A stretch of 40,066 bases of DNA, from NCBI GenBank assembly GCA_023410875.1, contig JAEYPH010000018.1:1-40066 (forward strand), given 5' to 3'. Made by a program: the position numbers and the translations under genes. Positions 1-7,427 of the stretch are shown one piece after another. Source of the DNA: Bacillota bacterium (GTDB lineage Bacteria > Bacillota > Clostridia > Christensenellales > UMGS416). The stretch's first letter is position 1, and each line of letters begins with the position of its first letter. Under the pieces are notes generated by a model that was given only the letters and a program-made list of their open reading frames with translations, ran no database searches and was not told the origin of the DNA.

Positions 1-50
1 TTTTTCTTCCCGGCAAATTCTATGTCGCTGAAGCTTGGCTGCCTATCCAT
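1..50 (-). CDS. IS5 family transposase, N-terminal 16 residues only
   Basis: From an ATG at 50 the minus strand encodes MDRQPSFSDIEFAGKK and then leaves the window. The pattern 'Q-x-SFSD-x-E(F/Y)-A-x-K-K' within the first 16 residues is typical of IS5-family DDE transposases, which usually continue with an RRE-rich stretch. An SD-like GAGGG lies 8 nt upstream and a TATAAT box ~31 bases further up. Catalytic residues are outside the window, so the family call rests on the N-terminus and on the disrupted neighbouring gene. Confidence 0.6.
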   Translation of the reverse strand, partial: MDRQPSFSDIEFAGKK

Positions 51-124
51 CCCTTTATCCCTCGCTCATTCGATATCTCTATTATATCAAATCCTGGGTC
101 CGGGTGGATTAAATCAGTGGTTCC
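1..124 (-). mobile_element. End of an IS5-type insertion sequence (cut by window edge)
   Basis: The first ~124 bases read on the minus strand look like the 5' end of an IS: a probable terminal repeat starting next to a CTAG (125-128), an extended -10 (TGATATAAT, -10 at 81-86), an SD-like GAGGG, and then a transposase start. IS5-group elements often target CTAG or YTAR sites, so the border is placed at about 124/125 by inference. The other end of the element lies outside the window, so the terminal repeat cannot be confirmed. Confidence 0.6.
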
Positions 125-509
125 CTAGTTCTCTCTTGACTCTTCCAAACGATGTGTTATAGTTCCCTTTTTCTCTAATTTTTTTCGCAGCAATAAATCT
201 GCTACTTGTCTCGTCATTACTTACATCATGATTTCCAGGAACAATAAGGACATTATGTTTGTCTATACCTAACCTAATAGATAACTCATTGATAAAAACG
301 CTTGCTTTTTGGTATGACAATGGTATATTGGGATTCCCTTTCGGAAATACAACATCACCCGTGACAAACAGAAAAGCCGGTTTTTGCTTTTGACTAAAAT
401 ATTCATGCAGATAATCGGCTGCTTCCTCTCTAAATAAGCGAGTGGAGACGCCTTCCTCACATCCGTAATGCAAATCAGAAATATGCAACCAACTTATCGA
501 ACTCATCAA
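114..509 (-). pseudogene. Metallophosphoesterase, 3' part lost to an IS insertion
   Basis: The 131 residues contain the first three calcineurin-like phosphoesterase motifs: DLH (WLHISDLHYG, near residue 12), GD (FVTGDVVF, near 51) and GNHD (VPGNHDVS, near 92). These supply ligands for the two-metal active site. The family needs two further His motifs in the C-terminal half, and these are absent. The reading frame stops 4 codons after a CTAG at 125-128, where IS-like sequence begins. The fragment is therefore a gene truncated by insertion rather than a short protein. AAAGGAG lies 7-10 nt before a TTG (509) or ATG (506); either could be the start. The N-terminal 'WLHISDLH' type is often found on larger proteins that continue into other domains, so what is lost is unknown. 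The gene is AT-rich compared with the genes to its right. Confidence 0.75.
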
Positions 510-815
510 GTAGTGTCTCCTTTTGCGAGAGTGTCACGCTCAGGCATCCAAAGAAAATCACAACACTATAAATCCGCAAGGCAGGAAGTTAACACATAGC
601 GCTAAAGAAGTGCGAATGCATACTTGAATACTAACATTATCTCGAATTTAGTTCAACCATTTTCTACATAATAATTGCACATTGTCATTGTTGTGTTTCT
701 TTCGAACAACTCAAATACTCAAACGATCAATTTGGATCACGATGAGAGGACGGATAACTCGCTATCCACGAAGGTAGTTCTTATAGGTTGCTTATTTCCT
801 TTTCTTTCAAGTGTA
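510..815. other. AT-rich intergenic stretch without a recognisable gene
   Basis: These 306 bases separate the start of the broken phosphoesterase from the end of the ABC operon. I see no convincing reading frame, RNA gene or strong hairpin, and no terminator after the ABC operon. Composition is like the phosphoesterase fragment, suggesting that both arrived together. Confidence 0.5.
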
Positions 816-2606
816 TTATACTACGTACCACTGAGCCTGCGCCTGGAACATCTGCGCGTACTTGCCGCCGGAATGCATCAGTTCCTCATGGGTGCCCACG
901 GCTTCCACCAGGCCGCGGTCCATCACGACGATGCGGTCAGCGATCTTGGCGGAGCCCAGGCGGTGGGTCACGATGACCGCCGTTTTGCCTCGGGACAGCT
1001 CGGAGAACTGACGGTAGATGCGGGCCTCCTCCAGCGGATCGATGGCGGCGGTGGGCTCATCCAGCACGATCATGCCGTGGGCGCGGAAGAACCCCCGGGC
1101 GATGGCCACCCGCTGCCACTGCCCGCCGGACAGGTCCACGCCGTCGAACTCCTTGGCCAGCATCGTGCCGTATCCTTCGGGGAACGCTTCGCCGGCAACA
1201 TCCAGGTTGGCCTTGTCCACGGCCTGGGTTAGCAGATCCTGCATGTCCCGGGCTTCCTCGGCGCTGATGGACACGTTCTCTCCCAATGTCATCTTGTAGC
1301 GCTGGTATTTCTGGAACACGGCGGAGATGCCGTCATACAGCGCCTCCGGTGCGATGTCGGCGGTGCTCACACCGCCGATGCGAACAGCGCCTTCGGTGGG
1401 CAGGTAGAGCCCTGTCATCAGCTTGACCAGTGTCGTCTTGCCGGCGCCGTTTTCACCCACGATGGCGATGGTCTCGCCGGGGCGCACCTCCAGTGTCACG
1501 CCGCTCAAGGAATCCGCCTCGGCGCCGGGATAGCGGAAGCTGGCGTTGTGTAACAGGATGCCCTGGCCGGCCTGCGGCGCGGCCTGGCCCCCGGCGCGCT
1601 CCGGCAGCGCCATGAAGCGCACGAAGTTGCGCACGGTGCCCAGGTTCTTGGTCATGCTGCCGATGTGGCGGCAGATGATCTCTTCCATGATGCCAAACAT
1701 GGCACCGATGGACGAGAACACCGCCGCGAAGGCGCCAACGGTGATCTCACCGGCCATGAGCGCCGAGAACAGCAGCCACAGCACGCCCAGAAAACCGGCC
1801 AGCGTCAGCAGCTTCATGGCCAGCTCCCACAGGCCGGTGCGCCGCTCGGCGTGCCAGGTCTTGCGACCCAACAGGTCCAGCGCGTCGCAGTACAGCCGCC
1901 GGAAAAAGGAGAACGCCCCAAGGATGCGCGTCTCCTTGAAATACTCCCGGTCACAGATGCACTTCTCGAAGTATTCATACTCCCGGCGTATGGGCGCGGC
2001 CTGGTCGGCCAGCTTGGTGAATACAGCGCCGCGGATCAACTGTGTGCAAGCCACCGGCACGAAAACCAGCACCAGAGACACCGCCAGCAGTGGCTTGAGC
2101 GTGTAGAGATAAACAGCCATAAACAGAAAATACGGCAAGTAGAATGTGAAGATCGTAATCGTCGTGAACAGCAGCATCAGGGCGTTGCCTGCACCCTCCC
2201 GCGCCTTGGAGATGTCATCCAGCAGCGAGGGGTTCTCAAAGGCCACGGCGTCCAGCCGGGAGGACTTCTCGTGGATGCGGGCGCTCAGGTATCCGTTCAT
2301 CTTCCGGAAGAACACATCGGACATGAAGTTGTGCACGCCGTTGAGCACCTGGCACAGCAGCGCGACACCGCCCATGGCGGCCATCGTCCACAGCGCCCGC
2401 GACACCGGCGCGCTCTGCGACACGACGGCGTTCACGGCGTCGAAGAAGTACTGCCCTACCATCGTGTTGACGCCGTGGGAAGCGCCATGGATGATGCCGA
2501 TCAGATTGCCGCAGATGAACAGCGCCGGCGCGCCCTTGAGCGCCATGGGCAGCAGGGCGGCCAGCAGCCGCGGCAGCGAAAGTTGGCTCTTCTCGCTCTT
2601 CTTCAT
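816..2606 (-). CDS. ABC exporter half-transporter (TMD-NBD), second gene
   Basis: A 596-residue half-transporter with an N-terminal transmembrane domain (about residues 20-320) and a C-terminal ATPase domain (about 345-590). The ATPase has a Walker A (GENGAGKTT), the signature LSGGQWQRVAIARG, Walker B with catalytic Glu (IVLDEPTAAID) and the switch His (VTHRLGSA). Its start overlaps the stop of the upstream gene by 4 bases (ATGA), so the two are translationally coupled and probably form a heterodimer. No C39 peptidase domain precedes the membrane part. The 'GGQWQ' form of the signature resembles peptide or lantibiotic exporters such as NisT, but no precursor peptide gene is visible nearby, so the substrate is unknown; drug or peptide export is the likely range. 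Confidence 0.88.
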   Translation of the reverse strand: MKKSEKSQLSLPRLLAALLPMALKGAPALFICGNLIGIIHGASHGVNTMVGQYFFDAVNAVVSQSAPVSRALWTMAAMGGVALLCQVLNGVHNFMSDVFFRKMNGYLSARIHEKSSRLDAVAFENPSLLDDISKAREGAGNALMLLFTTITIFTFYLPYFLFMAVYLYTLKPLLAVSLVLVFVPVACTQLIRGAVFTKLADQAAPIRREYEYFEKCICDREYFKETRILGAFSFFRRLYCDALDLLGRKTWHAERRTGLWELAMKLLTLAGFLGVLWLLFSALMAGEITVGAFAAVFSSIGAMFGIMEEIICRHIGSMTKNLGTVRNFVRFMALPERAGGQAAPQAGQGILLHNASFRYPGAEADSLSGVTLEVRPGETIAIVGENGAGKTTLVKLMTGLYLPTEGAVRIGGVSTADIAPEALYDGISAVFQKYQRYKMTLGENVSISAEEARDMQDLLTQAVDKANLDVAGEAFPEGYGTMLAKEFDGVDLSGGQWQRVAIARGFFRAHGMIVLDEPTAAIDPLEEARIYRQFSELSRGKTAVIVTHRLGSAKIADRIVVMDRGLVEAVGTHEELMHSGGKYAQMFQAQAQWYVV

Positions 2607-4390
2607 AGATACCAGCTCCTTTGGCTCTCATACATCCGCGCGTACAGGCCGCCCAACTCCATGAGCTCGGCGTGGGTGCCGCTCTCGCTGACCTGGCCGC
2701 CCTCTATCACGAAAATCTGCTGGGCCAGCTTCGTTGAGCCCAGGCGATGGCTGATAAAAAGCGTCGTGCAGCCGCGGCTCATGCGCTCGAACTCCTCATA
2801 CAGACGGCTCTCGCTGATGGGGTCCAGCGCTGCTGTGGGCTCGTCGAGGATGCGCAGCCGGTTGGGGCTGGTGAGCGCCCGGGCCATGGCGATGCGCTGC
2901 CATTCGCCGCCGGAGAGGTCCTGCCCGCTCTCGCGAATCTTGCCCAGCCAGGTGTCCGCGCCCTGGGGCAAGCGGTCCACCGCCTCGCGCAAGCCCACCT
3001 GGTCCAGCGCCCGCCGCACCGCGGCGTCGTCACCCAGGTTGTGCACGTCGCCTATGGCCACGTTGTCGCGCAGTGGTATCGAATAGCGGGCGAAATCCTG
3101 ATAGACGACGGAGAAAAACGCCTTGAGCTCCTTTTGGCTGTAGTCACGGATGGAGCGACCGTTGAGCAGGATGTCGCCCTCAAAGCCGTCATACAGACCA
3201 GTCAGCAGCTTGGTGATCGTGGTCTTGCCCGCGCCGTTGATGCCCACAAAGGCATAATGGCGGCCGGGTTCTATCCGTAGGGACAGACCATTGAGAATGG
3301 TCTCCTCGGCGCCGGGATAGCGAAAGCGTACATCCCTGAGCTCCAGCGACTGGAATTCCGGCGCGGGCGTCGTCGGCGCGTCGGTGGCGCCGGGCGATTC
3401 CTCCAGCGCGGCGAAAGCCGTCAGGTCCTTGAGGTATTCCCTGTGCCGCGCCAACTGGTCGAAAAGCCAGGTCATATGCCAGGACATCATCTGCACCATG
3501 GAGAACACCGCGGTGACCAGGGAGATGAACAGACCGATGCTCAACGCGCCGCTCAAGGTGGGCTGCAGCAGCACCAACGTGATGATGATGGAGATCAGGC
3601 CGAAGAGTATGGAGCCGGTCTTCATCTTGACGAACCATTTGGCCCGGGTGGCCACTTCGATCTTACGGGCGGTCTCAAACTGGGAGAGGAACATGCGGTT
3701 GAGCCGACGGCCGAAGCCGAAAAGCGAGCGCTCCTCCACGGCATCGCGGCCGGCCAGCACCTCCGAGAGGTATTCGTAGCGCCTCTTGAACTTGGAGACC
3801 TCGCGGTCGGCGTCATAATTGGCCTTGCCGCTCCTGACCGCCAACAGGAACAACGGCACCGAAACAGCGAGAATCAGCAGCGCCGCCCACCACACATGGG
3901 CCAGCAGCAGCGCCAGCACGCCGCCGATCTGCAGAAACAGCGCCACGATGGAGAACAGGTCGCAGAACGCGGTCTTGATCTTGGTTTCCGGCTCCTTGGC
4001 CACGCGGCTGATCAAGTCCCAGGTGTCATGATCCTCGATGTGGCGGAACTGCAGCGCCGCGCGTTTCTCCACGATGGCGGTGCGAACATCGCTCCTCAGC
4101 GCCAGCTCCAGGCGCACCTGGGCGAACTTGGCCAGCTCTCCGGTGACCCACTGATAGGCGATCAGGCCGACCACGGCCAGCAGCATCGGGTAGATGTCGG
4201 CAATGGCGCCGCGGCCGCCGGCGATGGCGATAGCCGTGTTGATGAAGTTGGCGGTTACGATGATCTGCACCGTGGGCGCCAGCCCGCCCAGCAGAATCTG
4301 CAGCGCCACCAGCGTTGCCATCACCGGCGCGCACCGCATCGGCATGGCGACCACGTCCCACAGCGTGTATTTGCTCTTGCCAAGTTTCAT
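2603..4390 (-). CDS. ABC exporter half-transporter (TMD-NBD), first gene
   Basis: A 595-residue half-transporter organised like its downstream partner: membrane domain to about residue 330, then an ATPase domain with Walker A (GINGAGKTTITK), signature DLSGGEWQRIAMARAL, Walker B (LRILDEPTAALD) and switch His (FISHRLGST). Both ATPase sites of the predicted heterodimer keep the catalytic Glu, so neither looks degenerate. The start is placed at the ATG at 4390 because GGAGGGG lies 3 bases before it; an in-frame start 10 codons upstream has no such site. A promoter-like TTGAAA-17-TAAAAT precedes it. Substrate unknown. Confidence 0.88.
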   Translation of the reverse strand: MKLGKSKYTLWDVVAMPMRCAPVMATLVALQILLGGLAPTVQIIVTANFINTAIAIAGGRGAIADIYPMLLAVVGLIAYQWVTGELAKFAQVRLELALRSDVRTAIVEKRAALQFRHIEDHDTWDLISRVAKEPETKIKTAFCDLFSIVALFLQIGGVLALLLAHVWWAALLILAVSVPLFLLAVRSGKANYDADREVSKFKRRYEYLSEVLAGRDAVEERSLFGFGRRLNRMFLSQFETARKIEVATRAKWFVKMKTGSILFGLISIIITLVLLQPTLSGALSIGLFISLVTAVFSMVQMMSWHMTWLFDQLARHREYLKDLTAFAALEESPGATDAPTTPAPEFQSLELRDVRFRYPGAEETILNGLSLRIEPGRHYAFVGINGAGKTTITKLLTGLYDGFEGDILLNGRSIRDYSQKELKAFFSVVYQDFARYSIPLRDNVAIGDVHNLGDDAAVRRALDQVGLREAVDRLPQGADTWLGKIRESGQDLSGGEWQRIAMARALTSPNRLRILDEPTAALDPISESRLYEEFERMSRGCTTLFISHRLGSTKLAQQIFVIEGGQVSESGTHAELMELGGLYARMYESQRSWYL

Positions 4391-4437
4391 AGGCCCCTCC
4401 GCCAATGATATTTTATTCACAACAGTTGACCTTCAAT

Positions 4438-4466
4438 ATTTTACGATCTTTATTTATTTATTTCAA
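4438..4466 (-). promoter_or_regulatory. Promoter of the ABC exporter operon
   Basis: On the minus strand TTGAAA (4461-4466) and TAAAAT (4438-4443) are separated by 17 bases, a vegetative sigma-type promoter, about 48 bases before the start codon. The surrounding 180 bases are very AT-rich, so chance matches are possible. Confidence 0.5.
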
Positions 4467-4602
4467 TATCAATTTCAATTTTATGAACATTCCTTATTAA
4501 ATATTGCATCAGAACGTTGCATCTTGCTCGTGCTCTATTTAATAGAGCTCTTTGTCATAGAGTAATTCTAGTGATTCATTTCTGCATTGTCAAGAGATGA
4601 TA

Positions 4603-4632
4603 CAAAAAAGCCGCCGGTTTTTTCCGGCGGCC
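4603..4632 (-). terminator. Rho-independent terminator of the decarboxylase gene
   Basis: An 8-bp perfect GC stem, GCCGCCGG / CCGGCGGC (4610-4617 with 4624-4631), followed on the minus strand by six T. It lies about 22 bases beyond the decarboxylase stop codon. Confidence 0.9.
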
Positions 4633-4653
4633 TGAGGTTAGCGAAAAGCAGTG

Positions 4654-6096
4654 TCAGTTGCCCAATATTGTGATATTGCCCGGGTCGTTCTCGTCGGTCA
4701 TGACGCGGCAATGGTGTTCAAGATAGAAACGATAATGCTCCAGCACCTTCTCGGTAATGCGCTCGCCGGGGATCAGCAGCGGTATGCCCGGAGGATAGAT
4801 CATCACGCTCTCCCCCGCCACTTCGCCCAGGCTGTCCTCCAGCTTGACCACGCGCTTGGGCGTGTAATAGGCCTCGCGGGGCGCGATGACGGTCTTGGGC
4901 TTTTCAAAGAAGTCCGCCATCTCGACCTTCAGCGGATCGCGCTTGCCGTAGAAGCGGCGGCTCATGTCCTCCAACGCCTCCACCAAACGGTCGATGGTGC
5001 CCACGTCGTCGCCCACACCTACCACGGCCAGCACCACATAGGTCTCGGCCAGCTCCATCTGGATGTTGTATTCGTCCAGCAGCATCTTGTAAGCCTCGAA
5101 CCCCGTCATGCCCAGTTCATTGACGCGCACGACGACCTTGGTCTCGTCATAGTCGTACATACCGATGCCGTTGACGTCGTCACGGGTCAGCACCGACAGG
5201 CCGGGGATCTTGGAAATGCGGCGCTTGACATCTTCGGTGGCGCACAGGATCCGGTCGAAGATGGCCTTGCCCTCCATCATGAGCTTCTTACGGGCCAGAT
5301 CCAGCGAACCCAGCAGCAGATAGCTGGCGCTGGTCGTTTGCATCAGGTTGATGGCGCCGCGCACGTCGTGTCGGTCGAAGAGCTTCTCGTTGAGCAGCAG
5401 CACCGAGCTCTGGGTCAGCGACCCGGCGGTCTTGTGCATGCTGACGGTGGACATGTCCGCGCCCAGCGTCATTGCCTCGTCGGGGAAGTCCGGGTGGAAC
5501 GGGAAATGCGCCCCGTGGGCCTCGTCCACGAGTACGGCGATCTTTTTGCGCCGGCACAGTCGGATGATGGACCGCAGATCGCTGACGGCGCCGAAGTACG
5601 TCGGGTTCACCAGAAACAGCGCCTTGGCGTCGGGGTTCTCCTGCACGGCCTTGAGCACCGAAGAATAGGGCATGCCGTTGGCCACGCCGTATTCGTAGTT
5701 GATCTCCGGCTCTATGAACACCGGCACCGCGCCGCTCAGAATAATAGCGCCGATGGCGGACTTGTGCACGTTGCGCGGCATTAGGATCTTGTCATGGGGG
5801 CCGCAAGCGGTCATGATCATGGCCTGTACGCCGAAGGTGGAACCGCCCACCAGCATGAACGCCGCGTCGGCGTTGTAGGCGTCGGCCAGCAGAGCCTCGG
5901 CCTGAGCGATGACGCCCGACGGGTTGCTCAGCATGTCCAGCGCCCGGGTGCTATTGGCGTCAAAGCGCATCAGTTTCTGGTCGTAGATGCCGCCCAGCGG
6001 CAGGCGCTTTTTGTGCCCCGGCACGTCAAAATGGGTGATGTTTGTTTTGGAATAAGCCGAAAGCGCCGAATACAACGGCGTTTGATTGTGCTTCAT
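4654..6096 (-). CDS. Orn/Lys/Arg decarboxylase family protein (PLP-dependent, fold type I)
   Basis: 480 residues, the usual length of the short (SpeA/YaaO-like) Gram-positive branch. These enzymes remove the carboxyl group of a basic amino acid, typically making agmatine, cadaverine or putrescine in polyamine synthesis. Visible features are the family's N-terminal FDVPGHKK (23-30), the cofactor-binding D-E-A-H (191-194), and the Schiff-base Lys in SMHKTAGSLTQ (Lys222), followed by the C-terminal domain with EAYYTPKRV. Start: GGAGG lies 5 bases before the ATG. The gene is monocistronic: own promoter at 6322-6350, ~220-nt structured leader, and a strong terminator at 4603. Substrate cannot be told from sequence; arginine or lysine are the likely choices. 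Confidence 0.9.
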   Translation of the reverse strand: MKHNQTPLYSALSAYSKTNITHFDVPGHKKRLPLGGIYDQKLMRFDANSTRALDMLSNPSGVIAQAEALLADAYNADAAFMLVGGSTFGVQAMIMTACGPHDKILMPRNVHKSAIGAIILSGAVPVFIEPEINYEYGVANGMPYSSVLKAVQENPDAKALFLVNPTYFGAVSDLRSIIRLCRRKKIAVLVDEAHGAHFPFHPDFPDEAMTLGADMSTVSMHKTAGSLTQSSVLLLNEKLFDRHDVRGAINLMQTTSASYLLLGSLDLARKKLMMEGKAIFDRILCATEDVKRRISKIPGLSVLTRDDVNGIGMYDYDETKVVVRVNELGMTGFEAYKMLLDEYNIQMELAETYVVLAVVGVGDDVGTIDRLVEALEDMSRRFYGKRDPLKVEMADFFEKPKTVIAPREAYYTPKRVVKLEDSLGEVAGESVMIYPPGIPLLIPGERITEKVLEHYRFYLEHHCRVMTDENDPGNITILGN

Positions 6097-6241
6097 ATGA
6101 GCCTCCGCGCCGCGGACAGCCCATGCGGCAAATTCTTCAAAAATGTCTTGGGGGCAAAGCTGCGCGGCCCCCCATAATCATATAAAAAGCTGTGCTCCAT
6201 TCCTAGCCGATATCACCCTCCCAATCAGTCAGTGTAACCCC

Positions 6242-6308
6242 GGAAGTTATAAATTACATTTATAACTTCCACCCCTTTAGAAGGGGTCTGTCGGAAGAGT
6301 TCCGACAG
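6242..6308 (-). promoter_or_regulatory. Three abutting perfect hairpins in the decarboxylase leader
   Basis: The predicted mRNA begins near 6315 and at once runs through three hairpins without gaps: 6288-6308 (9-bp stem, CTGTCGGAA / TTCCGACAG), 6271-6287 (7 bp, ACCCCTT / AAGGGGT) and 6242-6270 (13 bp, GGAAGTTATAAAT / ATTTATAACTTCC). All stems are perfect and all loops are 3 nt. The following GGGGTT (about 6236-6241) could compete for the ACCCC of the middle hairpin. I do not recognise a known riboswitch class (lysine, T-box, guanidine and others were considered). It could be a cis-regulatory RNA or a palindromic repeat that happens to lie in the leader. Confidence 0.65.
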
Positions 6309-6321
6309 TTTAACGCAACAT

Positions 6322-6350
6322 ATAATAGTACTCGCGAGCGAAAATTGCAA
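6322..6350 (-). promoter_or_regulatory. Promoter of the decarboxylase gene
   Basis: Minus-strand TTGCAA (6345-6350), a 17-base spacer and TATTAT (6322-6327). The predicted transcript starts near 6315 and carries a leader of about 220 nt. A 13-base palindrome GAACAA-A-TTGTTC (6371-6383) sits about 20 bases upstream of the -35 and could be an operator. Confidence 0.6.
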
Positions 6351-6443
6351 TATCATTTTTTACTATAATTGAACAAATTGTTCAGTGAAAGTAAACTGGC
6401 GGGTGAACGCTTATTTAAGTATAACTAAACACGGAGATTGTGC

Positions 6444-6474
6444 GAAAATGGGCTCCCGAATTTCGGGAGCCCTT
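6444..6474 (-). terminator. Terminator after yunB
   Basis: GGGCTCCCGAA / TTCGGGAGCCC (6450-6460 with 6462-6472) forms a nearly loop-free 11-bp palindrome, followed on the minus strand by ATTTTCG. The T tract is short. Confidence 0.7.
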
Positions 6475-6487
6475 CGTTCGCCGGCGC

Positions 6488-7186
6488 TTAGTCCGGAGCG
6501 TTGTCTCCGTTTTCATCCGGATTCAAGTCCAGCTGGTTCGGGTCCAGCACGTTGACGTAGGAATTGGGCACCTTTCCCACGATGATGCATTCGGTCACCA
6601 GCACCTTGTTGTCCACGCTTACATCCCTGCTCTGCGTCGGGATTACGATGCGTACCGTGGTGTGCAGATTCAGGAAAATCTTCAAACGCGTCTGGTTGAT
6701 GCCCTTGTCTTCGTATTCGGAATCATAATCGGTCGTGACCGACCCCACCGGTATGATGCGGGCATAGATGTTGGGCCCTCTGCCGGCCAGCAGCTGGCCG
6801 CCCAGCACCGAGCCCAGCGGTATGCCGATGCCCTGTGCGCCGATCTGGGCAATGTTGTCCTGCGTCGTAAGCGCCGTGCTGACGGCGATGTCGTTGAGCC
6901 TGAGCGTGTCGGCTTGCATCATGATTACATTGCCCTGATCGTCCTGTCTGTAGCTGATGAGGTTTGTATATTTCGTCGGGTCGGTCATGATAGAGCGCAT
7001 GGCGTCGTTCATGGCCTTCACAGCCATGGCGCGCACCTTGGCCTCGGCCATGCTGATGATGACCGGCGCCATGTTGCGGTCCACATAGCGAAAGGCAAAG
7101 ATGCTCAGCACGACCAGAACCGCCAGTGCGATCCACAGACGGCCGCTTTTCTGGAGCACAAACTGCCGCCGATAGCGAAAATGCAT
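6488..7186 (-). CDS. yunB: Sporulation protein YunB
   Basis: 232 residues, close to the ~250 of Bacillus YunB. There is a short basic N-terminus, one membrane anchor (about residues 14-32), then an extracytoplasmic domain containing 'AxAKVRAMAVKAMNDAM', typical of the family, a GIPLGSVLGG segment and 'INQTRLKIFLNL', also characteristic. In Bacillus the gene is made in the mother cell during sporulation and is needed for normal spores; the molecular role is unclear. The start at 7186 is chosen because GGGGGG lies 7 bases upstream; longer in-frame starts would add an unlikely N-terminus. It is divergent from the class A PBP gene. The C-terminal ~15 residues are Asp/Asn-rich. Confidence 0.85.
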   Translation of the reverse strand: MHFRYRRQFVLQKSGRLWIALAVLVVLSIFAFRYVDRNMAPVIISMAEAKVRAMAVKAMNDAMRSIMTDPTKYTNLISYRQDDQGNVIMMQADTLRLNDIAVSTALTTQDNIAQIGAQGIGIPLGSVLGGQLLAGRGPNIYARIIPVGSVTTDYDSEYEDKGINQTRLKIFLNLHTTVRIVIPTQSRDVSVDNKVLVTECIIVGKVPNSYVNVLDPNQLDLNPDENGDNAPD

Positions 7187-7238
7187 GCAAAATCCCCCCG
7201 AGGATTTTATGATTGGTGCCAGATGGCTATGCTCAAAG

Positions 7239-7267
7239 AAAGCGGCATCACTGCCACATGCCGCTTT
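7239..7267. terminator. Bidirectional terminator-like hairpin between yunB and the PBP gene
   Basis: AAAGCGGCAT / ATGCCGCTTT (7239-7248 with 7258-7267), a 10-bp perfect stem with 9-nt loop. It is followed by TT on the plus strand (five T in all) and by a T-rich CTTTG on the minus strand. It lies upstream of both divergent genes, so it terminates neither; it could sit in the yunB leader. Confidence 0.45.
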
Positions 7268-7324
7268 TTCACAGGATTTCCATATATGAAATGTGTGATC
7301 GGGCAATCGCCGGGGAACTATGCT

Positions 7325-7352
7325 TTTTCATCGGCGTCAAATAAGGTATAAT
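7325..7352 (+). promoter_or_regulatory. Promoter of the class A PBP gene
   Basis: TTTTCA (7325-7330), 16-base spacer, perfect TATAAT (7347-7352), about 75 bases before the start codon. Confidence 0.55.
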
Positions 7353-7427
7353 GATAAAATGTGATCCAATCATTTGCCGCGACCAGCTGGTCGCCCGGCT
7401 CATCCATGCCGACCGGGAGGAGAACAA

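Noticed and set aside
51..64. AAAGGGATGGAT shared between the left edge (minus) and the repeat at 32905
   Set aside because: The 12-base match covers a ribosome-site and start-codon context on one side and nothing else around it agrees; chance is the simpler explanation.
675..1232. 185-codon plus-strand open frame at the end of the ABC operon
   Set aside because: Mostly antisense to the ABC ATPase domain and without protein-like composition.
1665..3086. 473-codon open frame on the plus strand
   Set aside because: It runs antisense to two clear ABC transporter genes, has low-complexity His/Gln/Arg-rich content and no ribosome site; it is a shadow of GC-rich coding sequence.
6180..6240. Lysine riboswitch, T-box or guanidine riboswitch in the decarboxylase leader
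   Set aside because: None of the conserved sequences of those classes (for example the T-box TGG loop sequence or guanidine-I core) could be recognised.
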